A stretch of DNA of 64,000 nt, taken from positions 124,001 through 188,000 of the forward strand of contig NZ_AUDH01000003.1 of the NCBI RefSeq assembly GCF_000425365.1, given 5' to 3'. This document shows positions 59,787 through 64,000 of this stretch, piece by piece (positions within the stretch are counted from its first letter, which is position 1; each line of letters starts with the position of its first letter). The stretch is from Rubritepida flocculans DSM 14296 (GTDB taxonomy: Bacteria > Pseudomonadota > Alphaproteobacteria > Acetobacterales > Acetobacteraceae). The notes beneath the pieces were generated by a model. It was not told the DNA's origin, searched no databases, and was given only the letters and a program-made list of their open reading frames with translations. The position numbers were made by a program, and so were the translations under genes.

Positions 59787-61100
59787 TTGCGCCTGACCCG
59801 TGCCTTCCTGCCCACCCTCAAGGAAACCCCGGCCGAGGCGCAGATCGTCTCGCACCGGCTCATGCTGCGCGCCGGGCTGATCCGCCAGACCTCGGCGGGC
59901 ATCTACACCTGGCTGCCGGCCGGCTGGCGCGTGCTGCGCTGCGTCAGCCAGATCGTGCGCGAGGAACAGGACCGCGCCGGCGCGCAGGAGCTGCTGATGC
60001 CCACCATCCAGAGCGCGGAGCTCTGGCAGAGATCGGGCCGCTACGAGGATTACGGCAAGGAGATGCTGCGCATCACCGACCGGCACGACCGGCCCATGCT
60101 CTACGGCCCGACCAACGAGGAGATGATCACGGACGTCTTCAAGGCCTACGCCACCTCGTACCGCGACCTGCCGCGCAACCTCTACCACATCCAGTGGAAG
60201 TTCCGCGACGAGCTGCGCCCGCGCTTCGGCGTGATGCGCGGCCGCGAGTTCCTGATGAAGGACGCCTACTCCTTCGACCTCACGAAGGAGGGCGCGCAGC
60301 ACTCCTACCGGCAGATGCTTTACGCCTATCTGCGCACCTTCGAGCGCATGGGCCTCAAGGCGCTGCCGATGCGCGCCGACACCGGGCCCATCGGCGGCAA
60401 TCTCAGCCACGAGTTCATCATCCTCGCCGAGACGGGCGAGAGCCAGGTCTTCTACGACGCCGAGCTCGAGAGCATCGACTGGGCCGGCGCCGCCTTCGAC
60501 TTCGACAGCGTGGCGGACATGCAGGCCTGCTTCGACCTCGCCACCTCGCGCTACGCCGCCACCGAGGAGATGCACGACGAGGCGGCCTGGGCCGAGGTGC
60601 CCGAGGCGCGGCGGCGGCAGGGAAGGGGCATCGAGGTCGGTCACATCTTCTATTTCGGCACGAAGTATTCCGAGCCCATGGGCCTCGCCGTCGCCGGGCC
60701 GGACGGGCAGATGGTGGTGCCCGAGATGGGCAGCTACGGCATCGGCGTCTCGCGCCTCGTCGCCGCCATCATCGAGGCGCACCACGACGAGGCGGGCATC
60801 AAGTGGCCCGATTCCGTGGCGCCCTGGAAGCTCGCCGTGCTCAACCTCAAGCCGGGCGATCCCGCCTGCGACGCGCTGGCCGAGCGCCTGCACGCCGCCT
60901 TCCCCGACCAGGCCGTGCTCGACGACCGGCCCGAGCGCGCCGGGGTGAAGTTCGCCGACGCCGACCTGATGGGCTTTCCCTGGCAGGCCATCATCGGCCC
61001 GCGCGGGGCGGCCGCGGGGCGGGTGGAGCTCAAGCGCCGCATGAGCGGCGAGCGCATGGAGCTCTCGCTGGAGGATGCGCTCGCCCGGCTCGCCGCCTGA
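59787..61100 (+). CDS. proS: Prolyl-tRNA synthetase, short alphaproteobacterial type
   Basis: A 437-residue class II synthetase charging tRNA-Pro. Motifs: [19 protein letters not shown], the motif 2 region [20 protein letters not shown], and motif 3 [16 protein letters not shown]; the editing (INS) domain is absent, as in the short alphaproteobacterial form. It starts with TTG at 59787 ([15 protein letters not shown] in the usual place), with GAGGGG upstream; no ATG fits. Its TGA overlaps the LolC/E start. Confidence 0.95.
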   Translation: MRLTRAFLPTLKETPAEAQIVSHRLMLRAGLIRQTSAGIYTWLPAGWRVLRCVSQIVREEQDRAGAQELLMPTIQSAELWQRSGRYEDYGKEMLRITDRHDRPMLYGPTNEEMITDVFKAYATSYRDLPRNLYHIQWKFRDELRPRFGVMRGREFLMKDAYSFDLTKEGAQHSYRQMLYAYLRTFERMGLKALPMRADTGPIGGNLSHEFIILAETGESQVFYDAELESIDWAGAAFDFDSVADMQACFDLATSRYAATEEMHDEAAWAEVPEARRRQGRGIEVGHIFYFGTKYSEPMGLAVAGPDGQMVVPEMGSYGIGVSRLVAAIIEAHHDEAGIKWPDSVAPWKLAVLNLKPGDPACDALAERLHAAFPDQAVLDDRPERAGVKFADADLMGFPWQAIIGPRGAAAGRVELKRRMSGERMELSLEDALARLAA

Positions 61101-62342
61101 TGTTCGACGCCTTCGAGCGCACGGTCGCCGCGCGCTACCTGCTCTCGCGCAAGAGCGACCGCTTCACCTCGGTGATCGCCACCTTCTCCTTCCTCGGCAT
61201 CATGCTGGGCGTGGCCACGCTGATCATCGTGATGAGCGTGATGGGCGGCTTCCGCCAGGAGCTTCTGGGCCGCATCCTCGGCCTCAACGGGCATCTGGGC
61301 GTCTATGCGGCCGAGCGCGGCGGCATCCCCGACTACGCGCGCATGGCCGAGACCATCCGCCGCCTGCCCGGCGTGCTCTCCGCCACCCCCATCGTGGAGG
61401 GGCAGGTGCTGCTCACCGCCGAGGGCGGGGGCGCGACGGGCGGCCTCGCCCGCGGCATCCGCCCCGAGGATCTGCGCGCGCGGCGCATCATCGCCGAGAA
61501 CATCCGCGCGGGCTCGCTCGAGCGCTTCGGCGGCGAGGACGCGATCGTGATCGGCACGCGGCTGGCCAACCGGCTGGGCGTCTCCGTCGGCGACCGGATC
61601 ACGCTGGTCAGCCCGCAGGGGCGCGCCACGGTGCTCGGCACCGTGCCGCGGCTGCGCGCCTACAGCATCGTCGCGCTCTTCGAAGTCGGCATGAACGAGT
61701 ACGACAGCGGCTTCGTCTTCCTGCCCCTGCCGGCGGCGCAGCTCTATTTCCAGACCGGCGACGCGGCGACGCAGATCGAGGTCTTCGTCCAGGATCCCAC
61801 GCGCGTGCGCGCCGCCAACCGCGAAATCCGCGCGGCGCTGGGACAGCCCGTGCGGATCCTCGACTGGCAGGACGCGAACTCCAGCTTCTTCGCCGCCGTG
61901 CAGGTGGAGCGGAACGTGATGTTCCTCATCCTCACGCTCATCATCATCGTCGCCGCCTTCAACATCGTCTCCTCGCTGATCATGCTGGTGAAGGACAAGG
62001 GGCGCGACATCGCGGTGCTGCGCACCATCGGCGCCACGCGGGGGGCGGTGATGCGCATCTTCCTGATGTGCGGGGCGCTGATCGGCGTGGTGGGCACCGC
62101 GCTCGGCTGCCTGGCGGGGGTGCTGTTCTGCCTGAACATCGAGAGCATCCGCCAGTTCGTGCAGCGCCTCTCGGGCACGGAGCTGTTCAGCCCGGAGGTG
62201 TATTTCCTGACCCAGCTTCCCGCCGTGCTGAACTGGGGCGAGGTGGCGCAGGTGGTGGCGCTGGCGCTCGGCCTCTCGCTGCTCGCCACCCTCTATCCCT
62301 CCTGGCGCGCGGCGCGCACCGATCCGGTGGAGATGCTGCGCC

Positions 62343-62350
<8 letters not shown>
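61100..62350 (+). CDS. lolC: Lipoprotein-releasing system permease LolC/LolE
   Basis: A 416-residue FtsX-like permease with four helices: one at the N-terminus ([20 protein letters not shown]), a large periplasmic domain, and three at the end ([29 protein letters not shown]). It moves mature lipoproteins from the inner membrane to LolA. Single LolC/E homologues working as homodimers are common in alphaproteobacteria. It overlaps proS by 1 nt and lolD by 8 nt. Confidence 0.92.
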
Positions 62351-63020
<670 letters not shown>

Positions 63021-63023
<3 letters not shown>

Positions 63024-63128
63024 TGCGGTCGGCGGCTTCGCCGGACGTCTCGCGCAGGCCGGGTTGCCACCACCCAACGCGGCAGGCCGCGTTGGGGCCC
63101 GGTGGGGCGGCGGCACCCTCTGCCGCCC
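63021..63128 (+). repeat. Intergenic palindromic repeat, diverged copy R6
   Basis: Begins on the lolD TGA. The left hairpin and following sequence (TGATGCGGTCGGCGGCTTCG, then CCGGACGTCTCGCGCAGG) match R2 and R4 up to GCCGGGTTG near 63066. After that the right module is replaced by two other hairpins: CCCAACGCGG/CCGCGTTGGG (63073-63082/63087-63096, perfect) and GGGCGGC/GCCGCCC (63105-63111/63122-63128). It lies between convergent genes and may terminate both. Confidence 0.75.
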
Positions 63129-63136
63129 GAAGCCGC

Positions 63137-63907
63137 CTAATCGGACAGCTCGATCCAGACCGGGGCGTGGTCGCTCGGGTTCTCCTCGGCGCGGGCGGCG
63201 AGGTCCACCTCCGCCCGCACCAGCCGCTCGGCCAGCTCCGCGCTCAGCAGCGCGTGGTCGATCCTGAGGCCGCGGTTCTGCTCGAAGGCCGCGCCATAGT
63301 CCCAGTAGGTGAAGGGCGGATGCTCCGGGTGCAGGGCGAGCAGCGCATCCGTCAGCCCCAGATGCGTCAGCGCCCGGAAGCGCGCGCGGCTTTCCGGGTG
63401 CACCAGCGCATCGGTCGGCGCCAGCGCGCCGGGGGCGAGATCGGCCTCGGTGGGGCAGACGTTGAAGTCGCCGAGCAGCGCGAGCGGCCGGAACGCGTCG
63501 AGCTGCGCCGCCGCCCAGAGGCGCAGCCGCTCCATCCAGCGCCACTTGTAGGCCAGCCCCTCCTCGCCGCCCGAATTGCCGTTGGGCAGGTAGAGGCCCG
63601 CCACCGTCAGCCCGCGCCAGGCCAGGGCGAGGAAGCGGGCCTGCGCGTCCCCCTCCTCGCCGGGCAGGGCTTCGGCCAGCAGCGCGAACTCGCCGCGCGC
63701 CAGCACCGCCACCCCGTTGCGCCCGCCCCCCTGGCCCAGCGCATGCAGCGTGTAGCCGCTGGCGGAGAGCTCCATGGCCGGGAACTCCTCGCTGCGGCAC
63801 TTGAGCTCCTGCAGCACCACGAGGTCGGGGGCGCAGCGCTCGAGGAAGCGCAGCAGGTGCGGCACCCGCCGGCGGATGGAGTTCACGTTGAAGGTGGCGA
63901 GGCGCAT
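63137..63907 (-). CDS. xth: Exodeoxyribonuclease III / AP endonuclease
   Basis: A 256-residue exonuclease III family nuclease for base-excision repair. Seen: ATFNVNSIRRR, the metal-binding Glu34 in VLQELKC, LYLPNGN, GDFNVCPTEADL, YWDYGAAFEQNRGLRIDH and the catalytic His in NPSDHAPVWIEL. Length is normal. Downstream of the ErpA/HesB gene on the same strand, 48 nt apart; start ATG at 63907. Confidence 0.93.
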   Translation of the reverse strand: MRLATFNVNSIRRRVPHLLRFLERCAPDLVVLQELKCRSEEFPAMELSASGYTLHALGQGGGRNGVAVLARGEFALLAEALPGEEGDAQARFLALAWRGLTVAGLYLPNGNSGGEEGLAYKWRWMERLRLWAAAQLDAFRPLALLGDFNVCPTEADLAPGALAPTDALVHPESRARFRALTHLGLTDALLALHPEHPPFTYWDYGAAFEQNRGLRIDHALLSAELAERLVRAEVDLAARAEENPSDHAPVWIELSD

Positions 63908-63955
63908 GGCCGCCACTGAGCCCCGCCGCGCGCCCCGGCGCAAGCCCCGCCCGTC

Positions 63956-64000
63956 TCAGCCCACGGCGAAGGATGCGCCGCAGCCGCAGCCGCTCACCGC
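63956..64000 (-). CDS. ErpA/HesB iron-sulfur insertion protein, C-terminal end
   Basis: Only the last 14 residues and stop are inside the window: AVSGCGCGASFAVG. The CGCG-S-F end is the hallmark of A-type Fe-S carriers (ErpA, IscA, HesB), where both Cys bind the cluster. The AxF.V ending favours ErpA, but so few residues do not separate the paralogues. The rest of the gene lies to the right. Confidence 0.7.
   Translation of the reverse strand, partial: AVSGCGCGASFAVG

Overview
The window is very GC-rich (third codon positions almost always G or C) and reads as a chromosomal segment of an alphaproteobacterium, most likely a Roseomonas-like member of the Acetobacteraceae/Rhodospirillales. Reasons: several Bug/TctC-type solute receptors, the short alphaproteobacterial form of ProS, Coq7, RpoN plus long Hpf next to lptCAB, a gltD-gltB order, an FzlA-like GST, promoters of the alphaproteobacterial CTTGAC-N17-CTATAT type, and no phage or transposase genes. 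This is inference from gene content; no 16S gene is present.

Positions 1-34900 are mostly accessory metabolism in short, often divergent or convergent units: a CoxG-like fragment, a sodium/proton antiporter, a PrpB-AcuC-like pair, a thiolase with a DUF35 partner, a broken hydantoinase locus (a hyuB'-'hyuA fusion with a premature TAG) followed by an isochorismatase-fold hydrolase and an FAD oxidoreductase, a TctC receptor, a TPP enzyme, an AtzG-like/amidase pair, several SDRs and dehydrogenases, an M3 peptidase, dienelactone hydrolase, RutF-like flavin reductase, sulfatase, carboxymuconolactone decarboxylase-like protein, NADP-isocitrate dehydrogenase, and the aapJQM amino-acid ABC genes without aapP.

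Positions 35000-64000 are mostly housekeeping: dsbB-coq7, lptC-lptA-lptB-rpoN-hpf (LPS export and sigma-54), a universal stress protein with a Kef-type antiporter, an RNase D-like exonuclease, tRNA-Leu(CAG), an NDUFA9-like protein, gltD-gltB (ammonium assimilation), an FzlA-like protein, pgk, a TorF-like porin, plsC, proS-lolCE-lolD, an exonuclease III and the end of an ErpA/HesB gene.

Two non-coding layers stand out. First, two paralogous small-RNA genes (about 33773-33857 and 59455-59544) share an identical 20-nt single-stranded core containing TTTCCTCCCT between a 5' stem-loop and a textbook terminator, resembling the alphar8/MmgR family; the core of the second is complementary over 12 nt to the ribosome-binding region of a TctC receptor gene in the same window. 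Second, six copies of an intergenic palindromic repeat (R1-R6) occur, five of which begin exactly on the TGA stop codon of the upstream gene; two copies are bounded by matching 7-bp ends. No CRISPR array, prophage, plasmid origin or complete insertion sequence was seen.
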